Shown piece after piece: positions 16,475-25,543 of a stretch of 64,000 nucleotides of DNA. The stretch comes from Pseudooceanicola nanhaiensis (GTDB taxonomy: Bacteria; Pseudomonadota; Alphaproteobacteria; Rhodobacterales; Rhodobacteraceae): NCBI RefSeq assembly GCF_020171315.1, contig NZ_JAIUZP010000009.1:62001-126000 (forward strand), read 5' to 3'. A program made the translations under genes and the position numbers. Position 1 is the first letter of the stretch. Every line of letters starts with the position of its first letter. A model generated the notes under the pieces. It had not been told where the DNA came from. It worked only from the letters and a program-made list of their open reading frames with translations, and ran no database searches.

Positions 16475-17893
16475 GTGACCCATCCCGTCCATGCCCGTAT
16501 CGACGGCCCCGTGATCCTGATCGGCTTCGGCTCGATCGGCCGGGGCACACTGCCGCTGATCGAGCGTCACTTCGACTTCGACCGCGAGAAGCTGGTGGTG
16601 ATCGAACCCAACGGTGCCGTGGCGGCCGAGCTGAAAGAGCGTGGCATCCGGCATCTGGAGGTGGCACTGACGCCTGAGAATTACCGCGAGGTGCTTGGCG
16701 GTCTCTTCGAGACGGGCAAGGGCTTCGTGGTGAACCTCTCGGTCGATACCTCCTCGCTCGACATCTTGCGGTTCTGCCGCGAGAAGGGCGTGCTCTACAT
16801 CGACACCGTGGTGGAGCCCTGGGCGGGCTACTACTTCGAGACCGAGGACAATGCCGCGCGCACCAACTATGCCCTGCGCCAGAAGGTGCGGGACGAGAAG
16901 GCGGCCAACCCCGGCGGCACCACCGCGGTCAGCTGCTGCGGCGCGAACCCCGGCATGGTTTCGTGGTTCGTGAAAGAGGCGCTGCTGAAGCTGGCCGCCG
17001 ACATGGGCCGCGACGCAACCGCGCCGACGGACCGCCCGGGCTGGGGGCGGCTGATGCGCGACCTCGGCGTGAAGGGCGTCCATATCGCGGAACGCGACAC
17101 GCAGGTGCGCCTGACCCCGCGCGAACCGGGGCAGTTCGTGAACACATGGTCGGTGGAGGGCTTCATCGCCGAAGGCTTCCAGCCCGCCGAACTGGGCTGG
17201 GGCACCGCCGAGACGTGGCGGCCCGACAATGCGCATGGCTACGACTACGGTTGCCTTGCGGGCATCTGGCTGGAGCAGCCCGGCGCCAACACCCGCATCC
17301 GCACATGGTGCCCCACGCCGGGGCCGCAGTTCGGCTTCCTCGTGACCCACAACGAGGCAATTTCCATCGCGGATTACTACACCGTCGGCATGGTCGAGGC
17401 GCCGGAGTTCCGGCCCACCTGCCACTATGCCTACCACCCCTGCGATGACGCGGTGCTATCGCTACACGAGATGTTCGGCTCGGAGCAGATCCAGACCGAT
17501 CACCACATCCTCGGCGTCGACGAGATCGAGCCGGGCGGCATCGACGAACTGGGCGTGCTGCTCTACGGCCACGAGAAGAACGCGCTCTGGTACGGCTCGC
17601 GGCTGTCCAACGAAGAGACCAAGTCGCTCGCCCCGGACCAGAACGCGACCGGCTTGCAGGTCTCCTCTGCCGTACTGGCCGGGATGGTCTGGGCGCTGGA
17701 GAACCCCGAGGCGGGCATCGTCGAGACCGACGAGATGGACCACGCCCGTTGCCTCGAAATCCAGAAGCCCTACCTCGGCCCGGTCGAGGGGCATTACACC
17801 GACTGGACGCCGCTCACCAATCGCCAGACCCAGTTCCCGGAGGAGCTGGACGAGGAGAACCCCTGGGCCTTCCGGAACGTGCTGGCGGGCTGA
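16475..17893 (+). CDS. Homospermidine synthase
   Basis: An NAD-dependent enzyme that builds sym-homospermidine from putrescine. The 472 residues begin at a GTG (MTHPVHARIDGPVILIGFG) with AGGAGAG upstream. An earlier Met at 16430 would add a non-conserved extension. The Rossmann motif GFGSIGRGTLPLI occupies about residues 17-29. Family-type segments include DTVVEPWAGYYF, SCCGANPGMVSWFVKEAL and HEMFGSEQIQTDHHILG. Homospermidine is a common polyamine in alphaproteobacteria. It is a single gene with a dyad in its upstream region. Confidence 0.94.
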   Translation: MTHPVHARIDGPVILIGFGSIGRGTLPLIERHFDFDREKLVVIEPNGAVAAELKERGIRHLEVALTPENYREVLGGLFETGKGFVVNLSVDTSSLDILRFCREKGVLYIDTVVEPWAGYYFETEDNAARTNYALRQKVRDEKAANPGGTTAVSCCGANPGMVSWFVKEALLKLAADMGRDATAPTDRPGWGRLMRDLGVKGVHIAERDTQVRLTPREPGQFVNTWSVEGFIAEGFQPAELGWGTAETWRPDNAHGYDYGCLAGIWLEQPGANTRIRTWCPTPGPQFGFLVTHNEAISIADYYTVGMVEAPEFRPTCHYAYHPCDDAVLSLHEMFGSEQIQTDHHILGVDEIEPGGIDELGVLLYGHEKNALWYGSRLSNEETKSLAPDQNATGLQVSSAVLAGMVWALENPEAGIVETDEMDHARCLEIQKPYLGPVEGHYTDWTPLTNRQTQFPEELDEENPWAFRNVLAG

Positions 17894-17942
17894 GGCCTCT
17901 GCGCAGGCAGATCAGGGCTTGGACGGGTCGGGCTGACGAGGA

Positions 17943-18473
17943 TCAGGGCGCGGCCAGCAACTCGTTCGGATAGGCGCCCTCGCCGATGCGGAAGACGGTC
18001 TGGCCGATGCTGACGAAGCCGCAGGCGGCGTAGAACGCCAGCGCCCCGGTGTTCTCGGAATTCACCGCCAGCCACGGGCGCGGCAGGCCGCGCGCCTGCG
18101 CTGCCTCCAGCCCCACGGCCAGCAGGGCCCGGCCCAGCCCTGCGCCGTGGAAGCGGGGCCGGACATAGAGTGTGACGATCTCGGCCGGCGAGACGCCGGG
18201 CGCCATCACCGGGGCCGGGCGCGCCTCTTCCAGCCGCAGGTAGCCCACCGGCCCGGCGGCGTCGCGCGCGACGAGGAAAACCCCCTCCGGCGCGGCGATC
18301 CAGCCCGCCACGGCCTCTGCGGTGAAGTGGCGCAGCGCGTAGTCGGCAAAGACCGGGGCCACGCCCTCGCGGATGTAGGTGCCCAGCCAGACCTCGATCG
18401 ACAGCGCCGCCAGCGCTGCGGCTTCCTCGGCCCGGGCGGGGCTGATCTGGTAGCTTGTGCTGGTTTCCGGCAT
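17943..18473 (-). CDS. GNAT-family N-acetyltransferase
   Basis: A 176-residue GCN5-related acetyltransferase. The acetyl-CoA-binding loop is visible as RFHGAGLGRALLAVGLE at about 112-128, preceded by the beta strand EIVTLYVRP, and the C-terminal beta bulge follows with FYAACGFVSIGQ. It is convergent with homospermidine synthase and divergent from hisC. Substrate is not predictable. The polyamine neighbour invites a polyamine-acetylation guess, but nothing in the sequence supports it specifically. Confidence 0.85.
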   Translation of the reverse strand: MPETSTSYQISPARAEEAAALAALSIEVWLGTYIREGVAPVFADYALRHFTAEAVAGWIAAPEGVFLVARDAAGPVGYLRLEEARPAPVMAPGVSPAEIVTLYVRPRFHGAGLGRALLAVGLEAAQARGLPRPWLAVNSENTGALAFYAACGFVSIGQTVFRIGEGAYPNELLAAP

Positions 18474-18648
18474 GTTTCGCCCCTTTCAACCCGTTGCGGC
18501 GCGACCCTAGACCGGGCAGGGGCGGGGAAAAAGCACCCCCTGCGGCCTTGTTGCAACCCTGCCGCAATGACAGGGCTGACATGATCGGCCTATGCTGGTC
18601 AGACCGGTCGGCCCCCGCTATGGAGGGCCGATATTTCAGGTGAGACAC

Positions 18649-19737
18649 ATGACCCATTCGATCAGACCTCAGCCCGGCATCATGGACATCGCGCTCTACC
18701 AGAGCGGCGCGTCCAAGGTCGCAGGCCAGACCGACGTGGTGAAACTCTCGTCGAACGAGAACCCTTTCGGCCCGGGTGAAGCGGCTGTCGAGGCCGTGCG
18801 GCGCTCGGTCTACGACCTGCACCGCTATCCCCCCACCGATCATGCCTCGCTGCGCCGGGCCATCGCGGACACCCACGGGCTCGACCCCGAGCGGATCATC
18901 TGCGGCGTCGGCTCGGACGAGATCATCGCCTTCCTGTGTCAGGCCTATGCCGGGCCGGGCGAAGAGGTGCTCTTTACCGAACACGGCTTCTCCATGTACC
19001 GGATTTCGGCCCTTGCCGCGGGCGCGACGCCCGTCGAGGTGAAGGAGCGCGAGCGTGTCACCGATGTGGACGCCCTTCTGGCGGCCTGCAACGAGCGCAC
19101 GCGGCTGGTCTTCATCGCGAACCCGAACAACCCCACCGGCACGATGATCGGCGGCAACGAGGTCGCTCGCCTCGCCGCCGGCCTGCCGGAGCAGGCGCTG
19201 CTCGTCCTCGACGGCGCCTATGCGGAATATGTCGAAGGCTTCGACGGCGGTGCCGCGCTGGTGGACAGCCGGTCGAATGTCGTCATGACGCGCACCTTCT
19301 CCAAGATCTACGGCCTCGGCGGGCTGCGGATCGGCTGGGGCTATGGCCCGCAGGAGGTGATCGACGTTCTCAACCGCATTCGCGGGCCGTTCAACCTGTC
19401 CTCCACGCAGCTGGCCGCGGCCGAGGCTGCCGTGCGCGACCGTGCCCACCTGGAGCGCTCACGTTCGGAAAACGCCCGCCTGCGGACGTGGCTGGCCGAG
19501 GCGCTGGCCGAGCACGGCGTGCCTTCCGACACGTCGACCGCCAACTTCATCCTCGCGCGTTTCGCCGACGAGGACGAGGCCATGGCCTGCGACACCTACC
19601 TGAAATCCCAGGGGCTGATCGTGCGCGGCGTGGCGGGCTACAAGCTGCCCCATTGCCTGCGCATCACCGTGGGCGACGAGTCGAGCTGCCGCCGCGTGGC
19701 CCATGCCATCGGCCAGTTCAAGGGCGGCGCACGATGA
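18649..19737 (+). CDS. hisC: Histidinol-phosphate/aromatic aminotransferase
   Basis: A PLP-dependent class I/II aminotransferase of 362 residues. It has the HisC-type N-terminus [19 protein letters not shown], the substrate motif [11 protein letters not shown], the NPNNPTG loop and the PLP lysine in [14 protein letters not shown]. It is followed with a four-base overlap by a prephenate/arogenate dehydrogenase. This context suggests it serves aromatic amino acid as well as, or instead of, histidine synthesis. The start at 18649 matches the family N-terminus; an upstream Met at 18592 is less likely. Confidence 0.92.
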   Translation: MTHSIRPQPGIMDIALYQSGASKVAGQTDVVKLSSNENPFGPGEAAVEAVRRSVYDLHRYPPTDHASLRRAIADTHGLDPERIICGVGSDEIIAFLCQAYAGPGEEVLFTEHGFSMYRISALAAGATPVEVKERERVTDVDALLAACNERTRLVFIANPNNPTGTMIGGNEVARLAAGLPEQALLVLDGAYAEYVEGFDGGAALVDSRSNVVMTRTFSKIYGLGGLRIGWGYGPQEVIDVLNRIRGPFNLSSTQLAAAEAAVRDRAHLERSRSENARLRTWLAEALAEHGVPSDTSTANFILARFADEDEAMACDTYLKSQGLIVRGVAGYKLPHCLRITVGDESSCRRVAHAIGQFKGGAR

Positions 19738-20705
19738 CCACCGACGTGACGACCCCGGGGGCCGCCGCGGCCCCCGTCTACCCCAAGCTTGCGCTGATCG
19801 GCCTCGGCCTGATCGCCTCCTCCATCGCATGGGCCACGCAGCGTGGTCAGGTTGCGGGCGAGATCATCGGCTATGACCGCGACCCGGGGGTGCGCGAGAC
19901 CGCCCGCCGGATCGGCCTGTGCCACACCGTCGCCGACACCGCCGCCGAGGCCGTGGCCGACGCGGACCTCGTGATCTTCTGCGTGCCCGTGGGCGCCATG
20001 GGCGCCGTGGCCGAAGAGATCGGCGGCGCGCTGAAACCCGGCGCCACCGTCTCTGACGTGGGCTCGGTCAAGAAATCCGTGATCGACGCCGTGGGCCCGC
20101 ATATCCCCGAGGGCGTGCATTTCGTGCCCGCGCACCCGCTGGCGGGGACCGAGCATTCCGGCCCCGAGGCGGGCTTTGCCGAGCTTTTCGACAACCGCTG
20201 GTGCCTGATCGTGCCCTCCGATGGCTCCGACGCGGAGGCCATCACGACACTGCGCCGGTTCTGGGAAGGGCTGGGCGCCAACGTCAATGAGATGGACGCC
20301 GAGCATCACGACCTCGTCCTTGCCGTCACCAGCCACACGCCGCACCTCATCGCCTACACGATGGTGGGCGTGGCCGACGACCTGCGCCGGGTGACCGACA
20401 GCGAGGTGATCAAGTATTCCGCTGCCGGTTTCCGGGACTTCACCCGGATCGCCGCCTCGGACCCGACCATGTGGCGGGATGTCTTCCTCTCGAACAAGGA
20501 AGCGACGCTGTCGATCCTCCAGCGCTTCACCGAGGAACTCTTCCGCCTGCAGCGGGCGATCCGGCGGGATGACGGTGACCTGCTCTTCGATTACTTCACC
20601 CGCACGCGGGCGATCCGGCGCGGCATCATCGAGGCCGGTCAGGATACCGCGGCCCCGGACTTCGGCCGGGGTGGGCCGCGTCAGCCCAAGGCGCCCGACG
20701 CATGA
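19734..20705 (+). CDS. tyrA: Prephenate/arogenate dehydrogenase
   Basis: A TyrA-type dehydrogenase of 323 residues in tyrosine biosynthesis. The nucleotide-binding motif [11 protein letters not shown] lies near residue 23 and [11 protein letters not shown] near 107. The substrate segment [12 protein letters not shown] and the SHTPHLIAY motif, with its conserved His, follow. Whether it prefers prephenate or arogenate, or NAD or NADP, cannot be settled here. It starts at an ATGA overlap with hisC and itself overlaps the extensin-family gene, so the three are one operon. Confidence 0.92.
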   Translation: MTTDVTTPGAAAAPVYPKLALIGLGLIASSIAWATQRGQVAGEIIGYDRDPGVRETARRIGLCHTVADTAAEAVADADLVIFCVPVGAMGAVAEEIGGALKPGATVSDVGSVKKSVIDAVGPHIPEGVHFVPAHPLAGTEHSGPEAGFAELFDNRWCLIVPSDGSDAEAITTLRRFWEGLGANVNEMDAEHHDLVLAVTSHTPHLIAYTMVGVADDLRRVTDSEVIKYSAAGFRDFTRIAASDPTMWRDVFLSNKEATLSILQRFTEELFRLQRAIRRDDGDLLFDYFTRTRAIRRGIIEAGQDTAAPDFGRGGPRQPKAPDA

Positions 20706-21592
20706 CGGCCCGGGCGCGGGTCGCGGCGGCTCTGGCGCTGGCGGGATGTCTCGCCGCACCGCTGAGCCTGCTGGCGAACGCGCCCGATCAATCTTTGCGC
20801 CCCGTGGCGCGGGGCCAGATCGTGCAGGGCCAGATCCTGCCCGCCGATGCCTTCATCTCGCCTGCCGATCTCGGCGTGCCGGAGCAGGTGGTGGTGCCGG
20901 GGACGCTCGCGCCCGCCGCCCGGCCCCCCGCGCGCGCGCTATCGCCCAGCACCTTCGGCGTCCGCCCCGAAGCCGAGCCGCGTGATCCCAACCGCTTTGC
21001 CGCGATGCGCCCCCGTGCCCGTCCGCCCCGGATCGAGGACACCGCCCGCCGCACCGAGGCCCTGCTGCGGCAGGGCGCGGTCTGTGGCGATCCATCCCTG
21101 CAGGGCATTCACGTGGGCCGCGTGGCGGGCAACTCCGGCTGCGGGATCGAGGATGCGGTGCGGCTGCGCTCGGTCTCGGGCGTTGCGCTGTCGACCCATG
21201 CGCTGATCGATTGCACCACCGCCAAAACGCTGAAGACCTGGATCGATGGCGCGCTGAAGAAAGAGGTGGGGCGGCGCGGCGGCGGGGTCTCCGAACTGAA
21301 GGTCGCGGCCCATTACGCCTGCCGACCGCGCAACAACCAGCGCGGGGCCAAGATCTCGGAGCACGGCAAGGGCCGGGCGATCGACATCTCGGCGATAAAG
21401 CTGCGCGACGGGAGTGAGATCACGGTGCTCGATGGCTGGAACACCCGTAAGGATGGCAAGCTGCTGCGCCGGCTGCACAAGGCGGCCTGCGGGCCGTTCG
21501 GCACGGTGCTGGGGCCCGAGTCCGACCGCTTCCACCGCAACCACTTCCACTTCGACACGGCGCGCTATCGCTCCGGCGCCTACTGCCGATAA
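20702..21592 (+). CDS. Extensin-like C-terminal domain protein, exported
   Basis: A 296-residue secreted protein. An N-terminal signal segment (VAAALALAGCLAAPLSLLANA, about 8-28) is followed by a proline-rich linker. The extensin-like domain covers about 130-296, with CGDPSLQG, SGCGIEDAVRL, AHYACRPRNNQ and SEHGKGRAIDIS. The last of these has the His/Asp arrangement typical of the family, and FHRNHFHFD follows near the end. The fold is related to peptidoglycan peptidases (D-Ala-D-Ala carboxypeptidase-like), but activity is unproven. It overlaps tyrA by four bases. Confidence 0.88.
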   Translation: MTARARVAAALALAGCLAAPLSLLANAPDQSLRPVARGQIVQGQILPADAFISPADLGVPEQVVVPGTLAPAARPPARALSPSTFGVRPEAEPRDPNRFAAMRPRARPPRIEDTARRTEALLRQGAVCGDPSLQGIHVGRVAGNSGCGIEDAVRLRSVSGVALSTHALIDCTTAKTLKTWIDGALKKEVGRRGGGVSELKVAAHYACRPRNNQRGAKISEHGKGRAIDISAIKLRDGSEITVLDGWNTRKDGKLLRRLHKAACGPFGTVLGPESDRFHRNHFHFDTARYRSGAYCR

Positions 21593-21676
21593 GGCGGGGC
21601 TGCCTGCACGTCGCACGACGCTGATGTTGCGGCGGCTGCGCCCGGGCAGTCTGGCCCCCTCAGCCTGCCGGGGCGC

Positions 21677-22069
21677 TCACTCCCACCACGGGTCGATGCG
21701 GGCGATCTCGGCGTCGGACCAGCCGAAGTGATGCGCGAACTCGTGGATCGTGACATGGGCGATCAGGTCTTCCAGCGTCACGTCGCCCCGGTCGCGCCAC
21801 TCCGCGAGGATCGGTTCACGGAACAGCCAGACCGCATCGGGCTGCGTCGGCAGGTCCCAGATGGATTTCTCCGTCATGGGAATGCCCTCGTAGAGACCGG
21901 TCAACTCCAGCGGATCGTCGATCTCCAGTTCTGCAAGCATCTCTGCATCGGGATAATCGGCGACAAGCACCACCACCTCCCGCGCCCCGGCGCGGAAAGC
22001 CTCGGGGAGGTCGGCCACGGTGCGATGGGCGATCTCTTCGAAATACGCAAGCGAGATATTCTGAGCCAT
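21677..22069 (-). CDS. Zincin-like metallopeptidase family protein
   Basis: A 130-residue protein of the PF06262 type. The zinc-binding HExxH appears as HEFAHHFG near residues 113-120. Preceding acidic loops (YPDAEMLAELEIDDPLELTG) are typical. Family members have a minimal zincin fold with no known substrate. The start at 22069 gives MAQNISLAYFEEIAHR. A larger open frame continues upstream, but its extra residues overlap wrbA and are not credible. It is convergent with the extensin gene and divergent from wrbA. Confidence 0.85.
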   Translation of the reverse strand: MAQNISLAYFEEIAHRTVADLPEAFRAGAREVVVLVADYPDAEMLAELEIDDPLELTGLYEGIPMTEKSIWDLPTQPDAVWLFREPILAEWRDRGDVTLEDLIAHVTIHEFAHHFGWSDAEIARIDPWWE

Positions 22070-22231
22070 GCCTTGGATATGGCGCAGCGGGCCGGGTCTG
22101 GAAAGGGGCAGGGGCGGGTCTGGCTGCGGGAAAAGGCCTCTGCATCTCTGCACAGCGGGTTTGCGCCGGTGCCCGTCGTCGGAGGGGGGCCGTCGCCCTA
22201 CCTTTTTCCCAACAGCCGAAAGGAGACCCCC

Positions 22232-22825
22232 ATGGCACAGCCGAAAATCGTCATCCCCTTCTACTCCACCTACGGCACCAACCACGCCGTTGCCCTCGAG
22301 GCCGCGAAGGCCGCCGAGGCCGCGGGCGCCGAGGTTCGCCTGCGCCGCTTCGCCGAGACCGCACCGATGGCGGTTGTCGAAGGGCAGGAGGCCTGGAAGG
22401 CGCAGTACGACAAGATGCAGGACATCCCCGAAGTCACGCTCGACGACATGGACTGGGGTGATGGCTACTACTTCATCTTCCCCACCCGCTACGGCTCTGC
22501 GCCCAGCCAGGTCCGGTCCTTCATCGACATGATGGGCGGCATCTGGAACGAGGGCAAACTGGTCAACAAGGCGGTCACCGCCTCGACCAGCGCCGGCAAT
22601 GTCCACGGCGGGCAGGAAAGCACGCTGCTGAGCTTCTACTTCTCGGTCATGCACTGGGGCTCGGTCATCGTGGCGCCCGGCTACACCGACGGGTCGATCT
22701 TCGAGGCGGGCGGCAACCCCTATGGTTATTCCGCCAAGGCCGGTGAATTCGACGAGGCCGGGAAGGCCGCCGTCGCGCATCAGGCGAAACGCCTGGTCGA
22801 GATCACCGCGAAACTGGCGGTCTGA
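22232..22825 (+). CDS. wrbA: NAD(P)H:quinone oxidoreductase, WrbA type
   Basis: A flavodoxin-like quinone reductase of 198 residues that performs two-electron quinone reduction and protects against redox cycling. FMN-binding features are FYSTYGTNHAVA near residue 10, PTRYGSAPSQVRSFID and STSAGNVHGGQEST. The C-terminal GYTDGSIFEAGGNPYGYS matches WrbA. The ribosome site AAAGGAGACCCCC precedes the ATG. It is a single gene, divergent from the zincin-like gene. Confidence 0.95.
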   Translation: MAQPKIVIPFYSTYGTNHAVALEAAKAAEAAGAEVRLRRFAETAPMAVVEGQEAWKAQYDKMQDIPEVTLDDMDWGDGYYFIFPTRYGSAPSQVRSFIDMMGGIWNEGKLVNKAVTASTSAGNVHGGQESTLLSFYFSVMHWGSVIVAPGYTDGSIFEAGGNPYGYSAKAGEFDEAGKAAVAHQAKRLVEITAKLAV

Positions 22826-22872
22826 TCCGCTCTGACGCCGGGCCGGGGGCGCGTCCCCCGATCTCTCGTACA

Positions 22873-22916
22873 CGGATCGCCGCCTGCCAGATCGCAGGTC
22901 TGGGGGCGGCGGTCCG
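22873..22916. other. Long intergenic hairpin
   Basis: A 12-bp outer stem (22873-22884 with 22905-22916, one G-U) encloses a 5-bp inner stem CCAGA/TCTGG (22887-22891 with 22899-22903). It lies between the ends of two convergent genes, wrbA and the response regulator. With no T-run it may be a bidirectional 3'-end structure. Confidence 0.5.
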
Positions 22917-23019
22917 AGAGCGTCCGGCAAAGGTGTAGAGCCGCCGGCCCGCGCCATTCAGGGCCCGGCTGCCCCATCGAAACCGGCTCCCCGGTGACGG
23001 ATTGGCAAGCTGCGCCGCT

Positions 23020-23736
23020 TCAGATCGCCATCGGCTGGGCCAACCGGGCGCGCAGCAGGCCGGTCACGCGGGCAACATCGCCTGCATGGGCGGCGCCCTG
23101 ACGGCGTGTTTCCTCCAGTTGCTTCACGGCCTGCAGCAGCACGATATCCTCCGCGTCCTGCGCCACGCCCTGCAGGAACTGGCGCGCGTAGTCGACCACC
23201 TCCACCGGGACGTCCGGCGCAAGGATCGCCGCCAGGTGGGCCATGTCGTCCCGGTAGGCAATCGGGTCCGGCTCCACCCGGTCCGAGAGGACTTCCCGCG
23301 GGCCGCGGGGATGATACTCCGGCGGCAGATGGCGGAGGATCGCATCCTGAAACGCCATCACGCTCAGCATCGGTTTCGCCAGGAACCCGTCCGCCCCCGC
23401 CGCGAGGGCCTCGTCGCGCAGTTGCGTCTCGCCGCTGGTGGCGAGGATAACCGCCACCCGGGGCGTGGCCCGGGCCAGGTCGGCGATCAGCTCCGCCCCG
23501 TCGCCATCGGGCAGGCCGAGGTCGATGATCGTGATCGAGGGACGATAGACCCGAAGGTGCCGCCGCGCCGCCCGCAGGCTGTCCGCCCGCCGGATGCGCG
23601 CCCCGGACCGCAGGCAGAGCAGGCGCATCGCGTCGCTGGCATAGCGGCTGTCCTCGACCACCAGAACCGTGAGCCCCAGCAGGGGCCGGTCCCCTGTCGG
23701 GGCGGGAGAGCTGGCACGTGTGTCGAGATCGTCCAT
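23020..23736 (-). CDS. Response regulator with unclassified C-terminal region
   Basis: A 238-residue protein. A receiver domain spans about 18-135: VLVVEDSRYASD with the acidic pocket, IIDLGLPDGDG with the phospho-acceptor Asp, LATSGE with the Thr/Ser switch, and FLAKPML with the conserved Lys. The remaining roughly 100 residues are helical-looking and match no output domain I recognise (no HTH, GGDEF or kinase motif). It may be a stand-alone signalling component in a phosphorelay. No kinase is adjacent. The ATG at 23736 has AGGAG upstream. A possible half-consensus CtrA site lies 63 bases further upstream. Confidence 0.8.
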   Translation of the reverse strand: MDDLDTRASSPAPTGDRPLLGLTVLVVEDSRYASDAMRLLCLRSGARIRRADSLRAARRHLRVYRPSITIIDLGLPDGDGAELIADLARATPRVAVILATSGETQLRDEALAAGADGFLAKPMLSVMAFQDAILRHLPPEYHPRGPREVLSDRVEPDPIAYRDDMAHLAAILAPDVPVEVVDYARQFLQGVAQDAEDIVLLQAVKQLEETRRQGAAHAGDVARVTGLLRARLAQPMAI

Positions 23737-23798
23737 CGCATGTCTCCTGTCGGTCTGCGGGCCCACTGGCCCGGCCCCTCGACCCTAGCCCTCCGCGG

Positions 23799-23813
23799 CT
23801 AATGAAAGCTTAA
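23799..23813 (-). promoter_or_regulatory. CtrA-like site upstream of the response regulator
   Basis: The minus strand reads TTAA-GCTTTCA-TTAG, seven of eight matches to the CtrA consensus TTAA-N7-TTAA. It stands out as AT-rich in a GC-rich spacer. One mismatch and no supporting sites make this tentative. Confidence 0.25.
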
Positions 23814-23963
23814 TCCGCGCCCGCCGCGCAGCCCGTCCCGCGTCCTGCACACCCGCCGTTTCACGATTGGACACCCGACACCGCCCCCGGCCCTGCGCGG
23901 ACCTGTCGCTTGCGTGGTGCCCCACTGCTGCGCATAAGGAGGGAAAGGATGAGGAGAGAGATC

Positions 23964-24368
23964 ATGATCGGCCGCCTGAACCATGTCGCCATTGCCGTGC
24001 CTGACCTGGAGGCCGCTTCGGCGCAGTACCGCGATACCCTCGGCGCCACGGTCGGCGCGCCGCAGGACGAGCCCGATCACGGCGTGACCGTGGTCTTCAT
24101 CGAACTGCCCAACACCAAGATCGAGCTGCTCTACCCGCTGGGCGATGCGAGCCCGATCCGGGGGTTCCTCGACAAGAACCCGGCTGGCGGCATTCACCAC
24201 ATCTGCTACGAGGTCGAAGACATCCTCGCCGCCCGTGACCAGCTCAAGGAAGCGGGTGCCCGGGTGCTGGGCGATGGCGAGCCCAAGATCGGCGCCCATG
24301 GCAAGCCGGTGCTCTTCCTGCATCCCAAGGATTTCAACGGCTGCCTCGTCGAGCTGGAGCAGGTCTGA
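23964..24368 (+). CDS. mce: Methylmalonyl-CoA epimerase
   Basis: A 134-residue glyoxalase/bleomycin-resistance-fold enzyme that interconverts the epimers of methylmalonyl-CoA in propionate and ethylmalonyl-CoA metabolism. The metal-binding residues appear in MIGRLNHVAIAVPDL (His), GGIHHICYEV (His) and CLVELEQV (Glu). FLDKNPAGGIHH is family-typical. A GAGGAGAGAG ribosome site fixes the start at 23964. It is followed three bases later by a DUF1467 gene, an arrangement frequent in alphaproteobacteria. Confidence 0.93.
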   Translation: MIGRLNHVAIAVPDLEAASAQYRDTLGATVGAPQDEPDHGVTVVFIELPNTKIELLYPLGDASPIRGFLDKNPAGGIHHICYEVEDILAARDQLKEAGARVLGDGEPKIGAHGKPVLFLHPKDFNGCLVELEQV

Positions 24369-24371
24369 TCC

Positions 24372-24656
24372 ATGGCGATCACCTCTGCCCTCGTGCTCTT
24401 CGCGGTGATCTGGTTCCTCACCCTGCTGGTGGTCGTGCCGATCCGGCTCAAGACCCAGCAGGACATGGGCAAAGTCACGCCCGGCACCCAGTCCGGCGCG
24501 CCCGAGCACCACTACCTGAAGCAGAAGGTCTGGATCACCACCGGCATCACCCTGGTCCTCTGGGCCATCGTCTGCGGCATCATCCTGTCGGGCTGGGTCA
24601 CCATTGCCGACATCGACCTCTTCCACCGCATGAACCCGCGCAGCCCCGTCAACTGA
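24372..24656 (+). CDS. DUF1467-family membrane protein
   Basis: A 94-residue protein with two membrane segments: SALVLFAVIWFLTLLVVVPI (about 5-24) and ITTGITLVLWAIVCGIILSG (about 55-74). The loop VPIRLKTQQDMGKVTPGTQ is the DUF1467 signature. The family is alphaproteobacterial and uncharacterised. It is coupled to mce by a three-base gap, which hints at a shared transcript rather than a shared reaction. Confidence 0.88.
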   Translation: MAITSALVLFAVIWFLTLLVVVPIRLKTQQDMGKVTPGTQSGAPEHHYLKQKVWITTGITLVLWAIVCGIILSGWVTIADIDLFHRMNPRSPVN

Positions 24657-24671
24657 CGCGGCCTCCTCCCA

Positions 24672-24740
24672 TCCACTGTTCCAAAATATCCCCGGGGGCT
24701 TGCCGCCCCGCAGGGCGGCAAGGGGGGCAGGCAGCCCCCC
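24672..24740 (-). repeat. Dispersed double-hairpin intergenic repeat, copy 2
   Basis: Read leftward, this has the same plan as 1593-1653. The first hairpin is GGGGGGC/GCCCCCC (24722-24728 with 24734-24740). The second is CTTGCCGCCC/GGGCGGCAAG (24699-24708 with 24713-24722). A tail CCCCCGGGGATATTTTGGAA then follows. It lies between the ends of two convergent genes. The stem sequences differ from copy 1 with compensating changes, which suggests selection on structure. Confidence 0.6.
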
Positions 24741-24800
24741 CACGCGCGGCGCAAGCCGCGGCCAGGCATCGCGTGCGGCGCAGCCGCTCCGCACGGTCAG

Positions 24801-24844
24801 GCCCGCTTCAAGCCCGCTTCAAGCCCGCTTCAAGCCCGCTTCAG
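24801..24844. repeat. Four-copy 11-bp tandem repeat at a gene end
   Basis: The unit GCCCGCTTCAA occurs four times in a row, with only the last base of the fourth copy changed. On the minus strand the array covers the last codons and the TGA (24830-24832) of the EI24-type gene and continues past it. The unit is not a multiple of three and contains TGA on the minus strand. Confidence 0.9.
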
Positions 24845-25543
24845 GCCGCCATTCAGACGATGGAAGATATGGGTGAAGGTTGCCGCCCCGAAGATCGGGA
24901 TCACGAGGTTCACCAGCGGCACCGACAGCGGCACAGCCATCAGAACGCCCGCCGCCCAGATCGACAGCCAGTTGCGGCCGCGCAGGCGGTTCGCCTCCTC
25001 CCGGCCCACGCGCCGGATCGCGGCCAGCGTGTAATATTCCCGCCCCAGCAGGAACCCGTTCAGCCCCCAGAAGATGAAGAGCGCGAAGGGCGGAAACAGC
25101 ACGTAGAGCGCCAGTGCCACGATATTCGCCCCGATCAGCACGCCAAGGAACCCCAGCGAGTCCTTGATCTGCTCGGGGATCGGCAGCCGGGGCACCGCGG
25201 GCAGGTGGGGATAATGTCGGTCCTCCACCGCCTGCGCCACATCGTCGAGGAAGAGCGAGGTGATGGCCGAGGCCACCGGCACCATCAGGAAGACCGAGAG
25301 CGCCATCATGGCGAAGAAGCTGGACCACGTGACCAGCTCTCCGACCCATGTCACCTCGCCGATCAGCGGCAGGGTGGCGCTGTCGCCCACCAGCCACTGC
25401 AGCAGCACGAGGAGGCCGGCATAGGCCGCCACCAGCAGGGCGAAGGTCAGCACGATCCCGAGGAAGAGCACCCGGCGGAACCGCCGGTCCCCGGCCTGCG
25501 ACAGCGCGAGGACAAAGCTCTGCAGGATCACTCCGACAGCCAT
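24830..25543 (-). CDS. EI24/CysZ-like membrane protein
   Basis: A 237-residue integral membrane protein. Hydrophobic stretches include FLGIVLTFALLVAAYAGLLV (about 28-47), FFAMMALSVFLMVPVASAIT (about 76-95), FLGVLIGANIVALALYVLFP and WAAGVLMAVPLSVPLVNLVI. The segment NGFLLGREYYTLAAIRR is characteristic of the EI24 domain, shared with the sulfate transporter CysZ. Sulfate transport is possible but not shown. The gene overlaps the upstream nitroreductase by 16 bases, and its 3' end lies in the 11-bp tandem repeat, giving the terminal residues GLKRA. Confidence 0.85.
   Translation of the reverse strand: MAVGVILQSFVLALSQAGDRRFRRVLFLGIVLTFALLVAAYAGLLVLLQWLVGDSATLPLIGEVTWVGELVTWSSFFAMMALSVFLMVPVASAITSLFLDDVAQAVEDRHYPHLPAVPRLPIPEQIKDSLGFLGVLIGANIVALALYVLFPPFALFIFWGLNGFLLGREYYTLAAIRRVGREEANRLRGRNWLSIWAAGVLMAVPLSVPLVNLVIPIFGAATFTHIFHRLNGGLKRA

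Noticed and set aside
24801..24844. CRISPR-like array
   Set aside because: The repeats are 11 bases with no spacers; it is a simple tandem repeat.
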